From: Candidatus Ornithospirochaeta stercorigallinarum
Lineage (GTDB): Bacteria > Spirochaetota > Spirochaetia > Sphaerochaetales > Sphaerochaetaceae
Length of the DNA stretch: 35,443 bases
Direction: 5' to 3'
Assembly (NCBI GenBank): GCA_018711525.1
Contig: DVIF01000005.1
Span: forward strand, 1 to 35,443
Position numbers and translations under genes: made by a program. Of this stretch, positions 1 to 8,144 are shown piece after piece (within the stretch, counting starts at the first letter, position 1; each line of letters begins with the position of its first letter). Below the pieces are notes generated by a model, which saw nothing but the letters and a program-made list of their open reading frames with translations, was not told where the DNA came from and made no database searches.

Positions 1-10
1 TATTGAATAA

Positions 11-43
11 TCCGGCTTAGCTCAGGCAGGCAGAGTGCCGCTG
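11..43 (+). tRNA. tRNA 5'-half-like fragment (truncated, not a functional tRNA)
   Basis: The stretch reads as the 5' half of a tRNA: a 7-nt acceptor-like strand TCCGGCT, then T8-A9, a D-arm GCTC with a 9-nt G-rich loop closed by GAGT, and the 5' strand of an anticodon stem (CCGCT) running into a T-rich loop. No matching 3' strand of the anticodon stem, T-arm or acceptor strand follows at a normal distance. The similarity stops at the anticodon loop, just before the stop codon of the LmbE gene on the other strand. A tRNA remnant left by site-specific integration is my inference; chance similarity is possible. Confidence 0.35.
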
Positions 44-46
44 TTT

Positions 47-706
47 TTAATGTCTATTCACACAGCGAAGATACAGATATACGCTTTCAAGTCCCGCAGC
101 CTGGCTTTTATGGCACTTAAGTGCTTCAAACTGCTTCTTGATATTCCCCCCTGTCTTCACATAGACATTAGGTTTTGCAGTCATATAGAAGGCGATGGCT
201 TTCACATCAGCTTTATTGCATCCATATTGCTCCATAATGGAAGAAAAAGGTGCAAAACAAGCAAGGTTCCTTGCTGCATCTCCTACATTCAAGTGGTCCC
301 TATGACATTCATTTGAGACAAATGGATCGGGGGCGAATATGATATCAGGATTGAAATCTGAAACCGCACGAGCCATAGCATTGAAAAGTTCTTCTTCCTT
401 GTAGAACGCCCCATCACTGAGATTCAGGAACACGACATCATCCACGCCAAGCTTTGAAGCGGAAGCAATGGCCTCTTCCCGCCTTATCCCGCTCAGATCA
501 TCAGGTGTTATCACATCTGAACCATAACGTCCGTCAGTGCATATTACGAACCTTATCTTCTTTCCCAATGCAGAGAGCTTTGCTATCGTAGCACCTGCTC
601 CGATCTCTATATCATCAGGATGTGGGCCGAAGAAAAGAAAGCTCTCATAAGAGAGGATATCAGGACGCTTAAGAGCAAAATGCATCGCTACCTTAGTAAA
701 ACTCAT
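47..706 (-). CDS. PIG-L/LmbE family deacetylase, possibly C-terminally truncated
   Basis: A 219-residue zinc-dependent amide hydrolase of the PIG-L/LmbE superfamily, which removes acetyl groups from N-acetylglucosamine-type substrates. The metal-binding motif HPDD lies at residues 29-32, the second ligand motif HxxDH at 135-138, and the family's HKSQ motif at 199-202. Relatives usually continue some 20-40 residues past HKSQ with a conserved Ala-Glu-Pro/Ala-Phe stretch; here the frame stops 17 residues later, beside a tRNA-like fragment, so the tail may be lost. The start codon overlaps the stop of the upstream sugar symporter (ATGA), implying translational coupling. Pairing with a symporter suggests deacetylation of an imported amino sugar or glycoside, but substrate cannot be read from sequence. 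Confidence 0.85.
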   Translation of the reverse strand: MSFTKVAMHFALKRPDILSYESFLFFGPHPDDIEIGAGATIAKLSALGKKIRFVICTDGRYGSDVITPDDLSGIRREEAIASASKLGVDDVVFLNLSDGAFYKEEELFNAMARAVSDFNPDIIFAPDPFVSNECHRDHLNVGDAARNLACFAPFSSIMEQYGCNKADVKAIAFYMTAKPNVYVKTGGNIKKQFEALKCHKSQAAGLESVYLYLRCVNRH

Positions 707-2172
707 CTCTTCTCCTCTAAGGATGCACAGATATCATCATAATGCTTCTCATCCAGTTTATATTTCCTAAGATAGAGCCAGCTTGAAATGATGAGAAGGA
801 TTGCAGGTAGAACACACATGGTTATCAAAAGGGCATCAGCCTCACCGCTTGTCGCACTCCTTATGACGCTCTCGATTCCCATAAGCTTCTCCTCCTCTCC
901 TATAAGGCCTCTTGTAGCAAGATTCTCATAGTCGGAGATGCTGTTCGTATACTCAAGGATGCCGAACAGGATATAGCTTCCTGTCGCGATGAGAACGGTA
1001 ATGGCGGATGAAAGCTTTGTGAAGAATGGACGCATTGAAGCGATTATCGCCTCATCCCTTGTTCCATTCTTGTATTCATTATACTCAACAGTATTGAGAA
1101 TCGAGATCATGGCAATCAGATAAAGTCCATACTGACCGAAATTGGATGCCATATAGCCAAGTGTCAGGATGATGAATTTGACACTTTCCGATGGCAAGGC
1201 GAGTCCGACAAGCAGGGAAAGAGCATAGCCGGACAAGGCTATGACGCTCAATGCCTTTACAAGGCTGCGCCTTCCCCATCTCCTGCTCAGGGCGGGATAG
1301 AATATCATGAGGAAAGCCGTAGGAAGCATTCCAAGTGTCGTATAGATCGAGAAGAGCCCGCCGCAGTATCCGAATTCGAAATAGATGTATGTTGCTGCGA
1401 TTCCAGAGAGTGCAAGGCCATTTCCAATCTGCTGAAGCAGCAGGTACAGGCATCCCCATCTGAGCTGGTCGTTGTTCCTTACAGTGGAGATGATCTTCCT
1501 AAAGCTCACAGGAGGAACCTTCTCCTGCATGTAGTGCCTGTCCTCCCTTACCCCGGCTATCGTGAAAAGCAGGAAAACCGGAGCTATGAGGCAGACGATA
1601 AGGGCAATACGTCCGTATGCGATCTTCGCAGATCCTCCGATAGCAAACGCACCTGTCGTAAACATCGGAATCAGGATATTTGCAAGAGTTCCACCTATTC
1701 CTGCAATGAGGGTGGTACGTGATGTGAACTTGTTCCTCATCTCAGCATTCCTGCTGAGGGAAGGAATCATACCCCAGTATGATATGTCATGCATCGTGTA
1801 GGCGATGCTGTACATGAAATACAATATGGCGAATGTGATTACGAACGCCCATCCTTCAAAAGGATTGTTGAACATAGAGTAGACAACGAAGAATGTGAAT
1901 AGTATGCCTGAGAGCAACCAGGGCTTGAACTTGCCCCACTTCGTCCTTGTCCGCTCTATTATGTTTCCCATCACAGGATCATTTAATGCGTCAAAGACCC
2001 GTGCGCCTATCATAATGAGGGTAATGGCTGCCAGCTGACGTGCATTCAGGTTCTGGGTGAACATTATGAAGGAAAGAAGGAAGTTCGTGACGAGAGCGTA
2101 AATCATATCCCGTCCGAATGTTCCAAGAGGAAAGAGTACAAGGTTTTTTCTATCAACAGCTTTATTGTCCAT
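703..2172 (-). CDS. GPH-family (MelB-like) sugar:cation symporter
   Basis: A 12-helix major facilitator protein of about 489 residues, similar to the glycoside-pentoside-hexuronide:cation symporters. These take up oligosaccharides or glycosides with Na+ or H+ across the inner membrane. The segment 'ARVFDALNDPVMGNIIERT', with its Asp-Pro-x-x-Gly pattern, is characteristic of helix 2 and the following loop in this family, and the protein is hydrophobic throughout. A GTG start at 2187 would add five residues, but the ATG at 2172 has a GGTGG Shine-Dalgarno about 11 nt upstream and is preferred. It is the first gene of a two-gene unit with the deacetylase, whose start it overlaps by four bases. 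The transported sugar is unknown. Confidence 0.88.
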   Translation of the reverse strand: MDNKAVDRKNLVLFPLGTFGRDMIYALVTNFLLSFIMFTQNLNARQLAAITLIMIGARVFDALNDPVMGNIIERTRTKWGKFKPWLLSGILFTFFVVYSMFNNPFEGWAFVITFAILYFMYSIAYTMHDISYWGMIPSLSRNAEMRNKFTSRTTLIAGIGGTLANILIPMFTTGAFAIGGSAKIAYGRIALIVCLIAPVFLLFTIAGVREDRHYMQEKVPPVSFRKIISTVRNNDQLRWGCLYLLLQQIGNGLALSGIAATYIYFEFGYCGGLFSIYTTLGMLPTAFLMIFYPALSRRWGRRSLVKALSVIALSGYALSLLVGLALPSESVKFIILTLGYMASNFGQYGLYLIAMISILNTVEYNEYKNGTRDEAIIASMRPFFTKLSSAITVLIATGSYILFGILEYTNSISDYENLATRGLIGEEEKLMGIESVIRSATSGEADALLITMCVLPAILLIISSWLYLRKYKLDEKHYDDICASLEEKR

Positions 2173-2230
2173 TCTCTGATTGTCCACCGAGACGATTCAA
2201 AAAACAATCAATATTTTCGCTAAAGCCGTT

Positions 2231-2236
2231 TATAAT
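2231..2236 (+). promoter_or_regulatory. Perfect -10 box (TATAAT) six bases before the metallophosphoesterase ATG
   Basis: TATAAT lies at 2231-2236 and the ATG at 2243, so initiation about 7 nt downstream of the box would give an almost leaderless mRNA. Part of the spacer (GGAG) could also serve as a short ribosome site if transcription starts further upstream. No good -35 is visible (TCAATA at 17 nt). Confidence 0.4.
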
Positions 2237-2242
2237 GGAGAC

Positions 2243-2815
2243 ATGACCTACTTCACATCAGATCTGCACCTCGGACATGAGAACATAATCAGATTCTCAA
2301 ACCGCCCTTTCTCTACTCTGGATGAGATGAACAGGACATTAGTTGACAACTGGAACAGCAGGGTGACGGAACGAGATGATGTATTCGTCCTCGGGGACAT
2401 GTTCTACCGCAAAAAGGAAGGTGTTGAAGAAATACTGAAGAAGCTGAAAGGCAGGAAACATCTGATTATAGGAAACCATGATTATTCATGGATGAAAAGC
2501 ATCGAGCTTAGAAAGTATTTCGTGGAAACAGAGACCCTCCTTGTACTGAAGGAGGAAGGAAGGGTGATGACGCTATGCCACTATCCCATCATGTCATGGC
2601 CGCATATGTATCATGGCTCATACTGCATCTTCGGCCACATCCACAACAGTGCCAACAATGCAGACTACTGGCCTCTTATCGAGAGCAACCCCTATCTCTT
2701 GAATGCAGGAGTGGATGTCAACAACTTCTATCCTGTCACATTTGAAGAACTGAAAAGAAACAATGAAATCTTCAAAGAGAAGGCAAGGGAAACGAAACAA
2801 GAGATAATAACATGA
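2243..2815 (+). CDS. Calcineurin-like metallophosphoesterase
   Basis: A 190-residue cytoplasmic phosphoesterase with the full two-metal signature: DLHLGH near the N-terminus (residues 7-12), a GD motif, GNHD, an isolated His, and GHIH near residue 130. Known members hydrolyse phosphomonoesters or phosphodiesters; its compact size resembles the stand-alone bacterial/phage-type enzymes. A longer open frame begins at 2180, but that extension overlaps the divergent symporter gene and lacks family similarity. The ATG at 2243 puts the first metal motif right at the N-terminus as expected. It is transcribed away from the symporter. The natural substrate is unknown. Confidence 0.88.
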   Translation: MTYFTSDLHLGHENIIRFSNRPFSTLDEMNRTLVDNWNSRVTERDDVFVLGDMFYRKKEGVEEILKKLKGRKHLIIGNHDYSWMKSIELRKYFVETETLLVLKEEGRVMTLCHYPIMSWPHMYHGSYCIFGHIHNSANNADYWPLIESNPYLLNAGVDVNNFYPVTFEELKRNNEIFKEKARETKQEIIT

Positions 2816-2832
2816 ACCTGCATGCATCATAA

Positions 2833-2861
2833 TTGACTTTATTGTTTAAAACAAAAACAAT
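2833..2861 (+). promoter_or_regulatory. Candidate promoter of the orphan lipoprotein gene
   Basis: TTGACT at 2833-2838 and AACAAT at 2856-2861 are separated by 17 nt, upstream of the lipoprotein ATG at 2883. The -35 is strong and the -10 weak. A short inverted repeat (ATTGTTT/AAACAAT) overlaps the spacer and -10. Confidence 0.4.
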
Positions 2862-2882
2862 TAGAAAAAAAAAGGAAGGGCT

Positions 2883-4289
2883 ATGAAACATCTACTTATC
2901 GTCACAACTGTTCTAGCATCATTACTGCTGCCATCATGCACTCCACCCGCTAACGAAGAGACGGAAATAGAGAATGGAATCAAGTGGCAGGAAATAACAA
3001 CAGATACGATTACTCTAAAAGATCTGGATCCTGATTCCATCTATTCAATCCAGATAAAAGACAACGGAAGCAGGAATATGGCATTAGAGTCAGAATCTTC
3101 AGCTTTGCATCCTACAAAAGTAGGAACTTCCCTGTTCTCATCTAAAGATGGGACCTTCTCTTTTTCTCTAAAAGATATAGGAGCTACAATCGGCGATGAG
3201 TATCACATAAGCAGACTCGGTGGCAAATATGCTGATATGAAGATAGATGTAAAAGAAGACAATTACATCCCCTACTGGAAAAATGGGAAATATGGGAAGC
3301 TCTATGAGGAGTTCTATGTCATAGATACAGAAGAACTAAAAAAAGATCTTGATATCAGCAACATCGTAATAAGCGATTCCAATGTTGGAGGAGGAGAAAA
3401 ACATACAGATTACGGGTTTATTCTCAACTTAAAGGAGTTCAATCTGTCTCAGAACGCAAAAAGCTATGCGGTAACGGATTTGACAAAGTATGATCAGGTC
3501 GGCATATACAACAGTCTCTTCTTGATAGATTCAACCAATGGCAATGTCACAAAAGAGGTGAGACTCGTCAACCCTGTGACTTTAAAACTAAATAAAACAG
3601 AAGAAATCGGAGATAAGAACATGGTTTTCAGAGTCGATGTAAACTCCCTTGAAGGAGGAAAAGAATATGTATTGAAAGTAACACCTCTTGAAGGTATGCA
3701 AAGGAACAACTACGCAATAGCGACAGGAAATCCCAACCCAAGATATGCAGATAGCGGAATGCGGAGACCATATCTATTTCCTATCAACAACTCAGACGAC
3801 TCAATACTCATTTACATCGGCACAATAGAGGAGACAGAAGGTGACTTCATCTTCAACTTCAATGTCAATGTAAATAATACTTTCAGCAGATATGGAAGTG
3901 TTGAAATAGTACCCCTCACTGATGATATGAAAAAGCCTGAAACAATTACACTTGAAAACAACAAAGGTGTGTTAGAAGAATTTTATGTAAAGAACGGAGA
4001 GAGGAAAATCATTCCATTCATTATCACAGCAGATAATGAAGAGCTTCTTTCCGCCTTCAATCTGTACTTCGAGTGTACAGATGCAAACTGCAATTTAGAA
4101 GAAGATGAAATCAGGATGGTTGTACTCTCTGCCCTTGACAAGGGATTCGGGTATGCACAGACTCCAGTCGGACACGAAAAGATTGCTGAAGTATGGGACA
4201 CAGATATACTGGAATACATCTACTTTGAAATAGACGGGCCAAGTGAAGATCATCATATAGTGCTCAAGGGTAAAGAGTCTTCAAGATAG
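2883..4289 (+). CDS. Hypothetical lipoprotein (468 aa)
   Basis: The N-terminus is a lipoprotein signal peptide: Met-Lys-His, a hydrophobic run, then lipobox LLPSC with Cys19 as the predicted lipidated residue, followed by a Pro/Glu/Asn-rich linker. The rest is hydrophilic, rich in Asp, Glu, Lys and Asn, with beta-prone segments and no membrane helix, so an envelope-anchored globular protein is expected. I recognise no domain. The ribosome site GGAAGGG sits just before the ATG. Codon use is more A/T-rich than in the flanking transport genes, hinting at faster divergence or separate origin. It appears monocistronic, between the phosphoesterase and a convergent secreted-protein gene. Confidence 0.75.
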   Translation: MKHLLIVTTVLASLLLPSCTPPANEETEIENGIKWQEITTDTITLKDLDPDSIYSIQIKDNGSRNMALESESSALHPTKVGTSLFSSKDGTFSFSLKDIGATIGDEYHISRLGGKYADMKIDVKEDNYIPYWKNGKYGKLYEEFYVIDTEELKKDLDISNIVISDSNVGGGEKHTDYGFILNLKEFNLSQNAKSYAVTDLTKYDQVGIYNSLFLIDSTNGNVTKEVRLVNPVTLKLNKTEEIGDKNMVFRVDVNSLEGGKEYVLKVTPLEGMQRNNYAIATGNPNPRYADSGMRRPYLFPINNSDDSILIYIGTIEETEGDFIFNFNVNVNNTFSRYGSVEIVPLTDDMKKPETITLENNKGVLEEFYVKNGERKIIPFIITADNEELLSAFNLYFECTDANCNLEEDEIRMVVLSALDKGFGYAQTPVGHEKIAEVWDTDILEYIYFEIDGPSEDHHIVLKGKESSR

Positions 4290-4346
4290 GGACCAACTGT
4301 CAGTTGCATTTAAAACTTCTGCGTCTTTCTTCACTTTAACAATGTA

Positions 4347-4368
4347 ATCCCTGGAACAATCCAGGGAT
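4347..4368. terminator. Hairpin between convergent genes (possible bidirectional terminator)
   Basis: A perfect 9-bp stem (ATCCCTGGA/TCCAGGGAT) with a 4-nt ACAA loop lies between the lipoprotein gene and the convergent secreted-protein gene. It lacks a strong T-run on either side, so termination efficiency is uncertain. Confidence 0.5.
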
Positions 4369-4373
4369 GTCCG

Positions 4374-5297
4374 TTAAAACATTTCTGTGAAATGATAGAT
4401 CCTCACACACGATTTTATGATCTTCCCGATATCGAAATCATCCCTGGGTGTCCCATCGATACTGAGCTTAGGAGAGAAGCACATCGTGAATGGATCTGTG
4501 GAGCTCAGTCGGTAGTCATCGGATGCCATGATTATAAAGACAAGCGAATCTAGGATATCGAGCATGTTCCTCTTTTCCAAGGCAGAGACGATTTCGTCGA
4601 AATCCATATTTGTGATATCCACACCCGTGAAAACTGAAACGACCTCTGGAGAGAATTCCGTCATGAGCATCTCAAGAACATATGGCCTTAATTCGGAAAG
4701 GGTGAGACCGGATATCGAGAGATAGGAATCGAGTGTATCATAATCAAGGTAGACATCAAGGGAGATGCTGCCATTCCCCGATAAAGTAGTATTTGCATCC
4801 ACAGTGAGCGTGAAGATGGAATCTCCGCTCCAGGAGAGCCTAGCTGTCGAGATACCATCGATGGAAGATGATTCGGTGTATCCTCCCGCCTGATACATCA
4901 GAGATACATCATCATATCTCAACGACACAGAAGCATTACCTTCTGCAATACTAGACATATCAGGGGCTATGGTGAGAGTCCCAGTTCCGCTTAATGGATA
5001 GAAGTCGCTGACAGAACTTGAAAGTACGATGATATCAAAGATGGCATTCCCGACCTTGAATGGATTATTCGAAATCAGGTCGTCAAATGAAAGACCTGAG
5101 TCCTTTACAAGGAATGGAACTATGACAGGAGTCCCGTAATACTCAGGATACATTGAGATATCATAGGACTCGTCCGCCATGCTTCCTGAGTAGAGTGCCA
5201 GAGGTGAGACTGTGGAAAGGACTACGAAAGGCTCCGCTGCAAAAACAGATACTGATAGGAATGAAATAATCAGCAGTAATGATAATATCTTTTTCAT
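4374..5297 (-). CDS. Hypothetical secreted protein (307 aa)
   Basis: A probable exported protein: Met-Lys-Lys, a hydrophobic core of about 15 residues and a Val-Phe-Ala/Ala-Glu junction at residues 19-21 form a standard signal peptidase I site. The mature part is rich in Ser, Asp, Thr, Tyr and Leu, in alternating beta-like segments with no further membrane helix. I recognise no family. The frame stays open upstream to 5366, but that extension has no similarity or signal features and crosses the hairpin at 5352-5371; the ATG at 5297 gives the signal peptide. It lies downstream of the sugar operon terminator and is probably transcribed separately. Confidence 0.65.
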   Translation of the reverse strand: MKKILSLLLIISFLSVSVFAAEPFVVLSTVSPLALYSGSMADESYDISMYPEYYGTPVIVPFLVKDSGLSFDDLISNNPFKVGNAIFDIIVLSSSVSDFYPLSGTGTLTIAPDMSSIAEGNASVSLRYDDVSLMYQAGGYTESSSIDGISTARLSWSGDSIFTLTVDANTTLSGNGSISLDVYLDYDTLDSYLSISGLTLSELRPYVLEMLMTEFSPEVVSVFTGVDITNMDFDEIVSALEKRNMLDILDSLVFIIMASDDYRLSSTDPFTMCFSPKLSIDGTPRDDFDIGKIIKSCVRIYHFTEMF

Positions 5298-5351
5298 GTC
5301 CAAAGGATAACATTGAAAGAAGGCATCTACAAATCTTTCTTTCAAAAGAAC

Positions 5352-5371
5352 ACCCCTTGTCGCCAAGGGGT
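5352..5371 (-). terminator. Intrinsic terminator of the sucrose-type sugar operon
   Basis: On the minus strand, just after the phosphodiesterase stop codon, there is a perfect 8-bp stem ACCCCTTG/CAAGGGGT closed by a GCGA (GNRA) tetraloop and followed by GTTCTTTTG. This is a good rho-independent terminator for the 12.3-5.4 kb operon. Confidence 0.7.
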
Positions 5372-5379
5372 TGGAAAAG

Positions 5380-6672
5380 TCACTTAAGAATCTCCTCTAT
5401 CGCAGAGCCATCTGCACCGGGGATTTCAAAACCAAGGATCCTCGCATAGGTCGGAGCCTCATTCACGATGTGGCTCTTCTCCACTACAGCACCTGCCTTT
5501 ATATGAGGCCCCTTGGCCACCAGCAACGGCTGAGGCCCCTTTTCGGGAAGATAGCCATGTGTAGCAGCTCCGAAACGATAGTCCGAGTTATCAAGAGGTT
5601 TCACAAGTGGACGCTCATAGGAATCGGCGAACGCAGTATAGCCATCGGTCTCCAGTACAAACGAGAACGGACCTCCATATGTATAGAGCTTCATTGCCTC
5701 CTCTTCCTCGAAGATGCGAGAAAATCCATAGAGCCCCTCTTCAAGAAGACCATCAAGGAGGGAGCGGACCTCATCATGGAGGGCTTTGTCGTTCTTGTCC
5801 TTTAAAAACACGATTGCAGACATGCCGTTTGAAAGACACCATGCCTTCCAATCCCTGACATTCCCCTTCTCATCAACATCTATAAGACCATGCTCCCTGA
5901 ATATGACATTGAGAGCGATGTTCCTTCTCACATCAAGCTGTCCATGATCGCTGACGAGGAAGATGTCCGTCTCCTCCAGGATTCCCCTGTCTTCAAGGGC
6001 AGATGCAATCATCAACATCCATCTGTCAAGGTCTTTGAGAGCTTCTTTGATATGAGGACCGAAGACACCCCACTTGTGTCTTACGTCATCTATGTTCGCA
6101 GGATGTACCAGAAGCAGATCAGGCGCATATTCCCTTATGATGTCTGCTGCACAGGCCATGCCGAAATCATCCCTGTATGGATGCACTCTCTCATTGCCCT
6201 CAAAGAGATGCATGTTCTTCTCTATTATCTTCACAACGCCATCATCGGCCCCGGCACGTCTGAAGGCATCTACTGTGGTCTCCTCGTCACTTTGAGCCCA
6301 GTAATCCGCAATATGGTAATCTATCGCAGGATTGAATGCGGTCACAGGCCAGAGGACGGCAGCTGTGGAGAGTCCTTTCTTCTTCGCTTCCTTGAAGATG
6401 TCCGTCGTATGGAGGAAATCACTGTTCCATTGCCATGGGGTCGGGTCGCTTCCTGGGATGAGCTGCATATTTGAGAAGATTCCATGATGACCGGGATAGA
6501 AGCCTGTCATCATCGTGGCATGAGCGGGGAAAGTCACTGTCGGATATATCGAAGAGACCTTCCTCACCATGGCACCACCTTCGAAAAGCCTCTTATAGCT
6601 CGGCATATCCTTATAGATTTCGAGGTCCTCTCCGACCATTGCGTCGGAAGAGACTACAACAACCTTTCTCAT
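5380..6672 (-). CDS. Alkaline-phosphatase-superfamily phosphodiesterase / nucleotide pyrophosphatase (NPP type)
   Basis: A 430-residue enzyme of the type I phosphodiesterase/nucleotide pyrophosphatase family. An early metal Asp lies in VVSSDAM (D10). The nucleophile segment PTVTFPAHATMMTG has Thr47 at the expected nucleophile position. It also shows Asp-x-x-x-His in 'IDDVRHKWG', a VSDHG metal motif and a late ATHG histidine, so the two-zinc site looks complete. Relatives split NTPs, dinucleotides or other phosphodiesters. There is no signal peptide, so it should act in the cytoplasm, unlike many NPPs. Its ATG overlaps the stop of the sucrose phosphorylase gene by four bases, placing it last in the sugar operon. 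Why a phosphodiesterase is co-expressed with a sugar phosphorylase is not clear. Confidence 0.82.
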   Translation of the reverse strand: MRKVVVVSSDAMVGEDLEIYKDMPSYKRLFEGGAMVRKVSSIYPTVTFPAHATMMTGFYPGHHGIFSNMQLIPGSDPTPWQWNSDFLHTTDIFKEAKKKGLSTAAVLWPVTAFNPAIDYHIADYWAQSDEETTVDAFRRAGADDGVVKIIEKNMHLFEGNERVHPYRDDFGMACAADIIREYAPDLLLVHPANIDDVRHKWGVFGPHIKEALKDLDRWMLMIASALEDRGILEETDIFLVSDHGQLDVRRNIALNVIFREHGLIDVDEKGNVRDWKAWCLSNGMSAIVFLKDKNDKALHDEVRSLLDGLLEEGLYGFSRIFEEEEAMKLYTYGGPFSFVLETDGYTAFADSYERPLVKPLDNSDYRFGAATHGYLPEKGPQPLLVAKGPHIKAGAVVEKSHIVNEAPTYARILGFEIPGADGSAIEEILK

Positions 6673-8135
6673 TCTTCCACCTCTAGGACTTTCTCCTCAG
6701 CGTTGTCAGAATAGATAATCCTGTACTCAAGACTCTTGAAGTTCGCATAGAGCTCGGAATACTCGACTCCATTCTGCCAGCGGATTCTGACTGAGTGCTC
6801 ATCACTTGCAAGAAGAGCGAACGTTCCATTGAATGAAGGATGGTTGTTCCTGAAGAGCATGAGGCGCTTAAGGGCCTTCACAACAGGTCTCTCCATCTCC
6901 TTCTCGATATCATCAAGGGAATAGTAGTGCCTGTTCACGTTTCTAGGCTCCCCTGTCTTATGGAAAAGGTCGAAGTCGTTCCTGCTTGCAAAGAGTCCAC
7001 AGTAATACACCTGGGGGATTCCCGGTGCGAAGAACTGTACGGCACGGGAAATCAGATACTTCCTCTCATCCTCCCCGAGTGCGGAGAAATAAGTACAGTT
7101 GATCTGATAGGTATCGAAAGATGAGAATGTGATGGCCCTGTTTGTCTTTGCATATACCTCCGTGATATTAGGATTGATTTCAAAGACATGCTGCTTTGTC
7201 TTCAAAAGCTCATCATCAGGAAGAAGATAACGCACATCGACAACTCCGATACCATCATGTGTATCCAGTGTGGTGAACTGTTTCCTCGGACAGAACGTCA
7301 TCCAGTTCTTCAGGTACATGGTCCTACCTGTGAAGAATGCATTGATTATGAGCATCGGAAGCTGGAAGTCATAGGTCCAGTAGCCCCTCTCCTCAAGCTT
7401 CTTCTGGATGAAATAGTTCTCATGGATCTCGGGAAGAACCTCCACGCCATAAGGAGCGAGGAATTTCCTGCATTCATCAATCAGATCCCACACATCCGGC
7501 TCGACGAAGAAACAGTCGGTACCAGCCTTCTTTGTCGCATATGCAAACGCATCAAGACGGATCAAAGCGGCTCCGTGCTGTCCTAAAAAGCTCAGGTTCT
7601 CCTTCATGAAATCCTTGGCCACCTCAGAGCGCTGGATGTTGATGTCCATCTGATGGTCGCTGAAAGTACTCCATATCCTCTCCACGGACCCGTCTTCGAA
7701 TCTGACATCGACATATGGATGCTCCTTCCTCTTATAAAGGATTGCATCCTCTTCTTTTGTAGGATTGCCGTTCTTCCAGAAATCCTTGTACTTGATGAAG
7801 AAATCCCAATACTTGGATTTATCCTTGTTCTTTACGAAATCCTTGAAAACCTCACTCTCATCCGATATGTGGTTGATCATGTAATCATACATCAGATAGT
7901 ATTTTTGAGCGAAATTCATTATATCCTTCCAATCACCGAATGCCGAATCGACCTCCTTATATGTGATTGGAGAAAATCCACGATCTGCGGAAGATGGGAA
8001 GAAAGGCAGGATATGAAGCCCTCCAATCGCACCTTCGTAATAACGGGTAAGGAAATAATCCAGCTCATGGAAATCCTTTCCTATGCTGTCAGGATAGGTG
8101 ATCAGCATTATCTTGTTTGCAACTTTCTGCTGCAT
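6669..8135 (-). CDS. gtfA: Sucrose phosphorylase family enzyme (GH13_18)
   Basis: A 488-residue cytoplasmic GH13 glycoside phosphorylase closely resembling GtfA-type sucrose phosphorylases, which convert sucrose plus phosphate to glucose-1-phosphate and fructose. The nucleophile is Asp195 (LIRLDAFAY), the acid/base Glu236 (LPEIHE) and the third carboxylate Asp294 (DTHDG); their spacing matches the characterised enzyme family. The acceptor loop reads Asp341-Thr-Tyr-Gln, where enzymes I recall carry Asp-Leu/Ile-Tyr-Gln. The acceptor could therefore be fructose, or a related one such as fructose-6-phosphate, glycerol or glycerate, since relatives in this subfamily use these. It follows the LacI gene by 9 bp in an operon with an ABC sugar importer, favouring a non-phosphorylated imported substrate. 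Confidence 0.9.
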   Translation of the reverse strand: MQQKVANKIMLITYPDSIGKDFHELDYFLTRYYEGAIGGLHILPFFPSSADRGFSPITYKEVDSAFGDWKDIMNFAQKYYLMYDYMINHISDESEVFKDFVKNKDKSKYWDFFIKYKDFWKNGNPTKEEDAILYKRKEHPYVDVRFEDGSVERIWSTFSDHQMDINIQRSEVAKDFMKENLSFLGQHGAALIRLDAFAYATKKAGTDCFFVEPDVWDLIDECRKFLAPYGVEVLPEIHENYFIQKKLEERGYWTYDFQLPMLIINAFFTGRTMYLKNWMTFCPRKQFTTLDTHDGIGVVDVRYLLPDDELLKTKQHVFEINPNITEVYAKTNRAITFSSFDTYQINCTYFSALGEDERKYLISRAVQFFAPGIPQVYYCGLFASRNDFDLFHKTGEPRNVNRHYYSLDDIEKEMERPVVKALKRLMLFRNNHPSFNGTFALLASDEHSVRIRWQNGVEYSELYANFKSLEYRIIYSDNAEEKVLEVEE

Positions 8136-8144
8136 TGAATCCTC

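Noticed and set aside
81-104. TTTCAAGTCCC plus AGCCTGG as a possible 3' half completing the tRNA-like fragment into a full tRNA.
   Set aside because: T-stem pairing fails at most positions and the anticodon stem cannot close; these bases are well explained as the coding sequence of the conserved LmbE C-terminal region.
5371-6686. Long plus-strand open frames opposite the phosphodiesterase gene (for example 5,890-6,474).
   Set aside because: The minus-strand frame shows an intact, motif-complete enzyme. The antisense frames have no recognisable domain and no ribosome sites.
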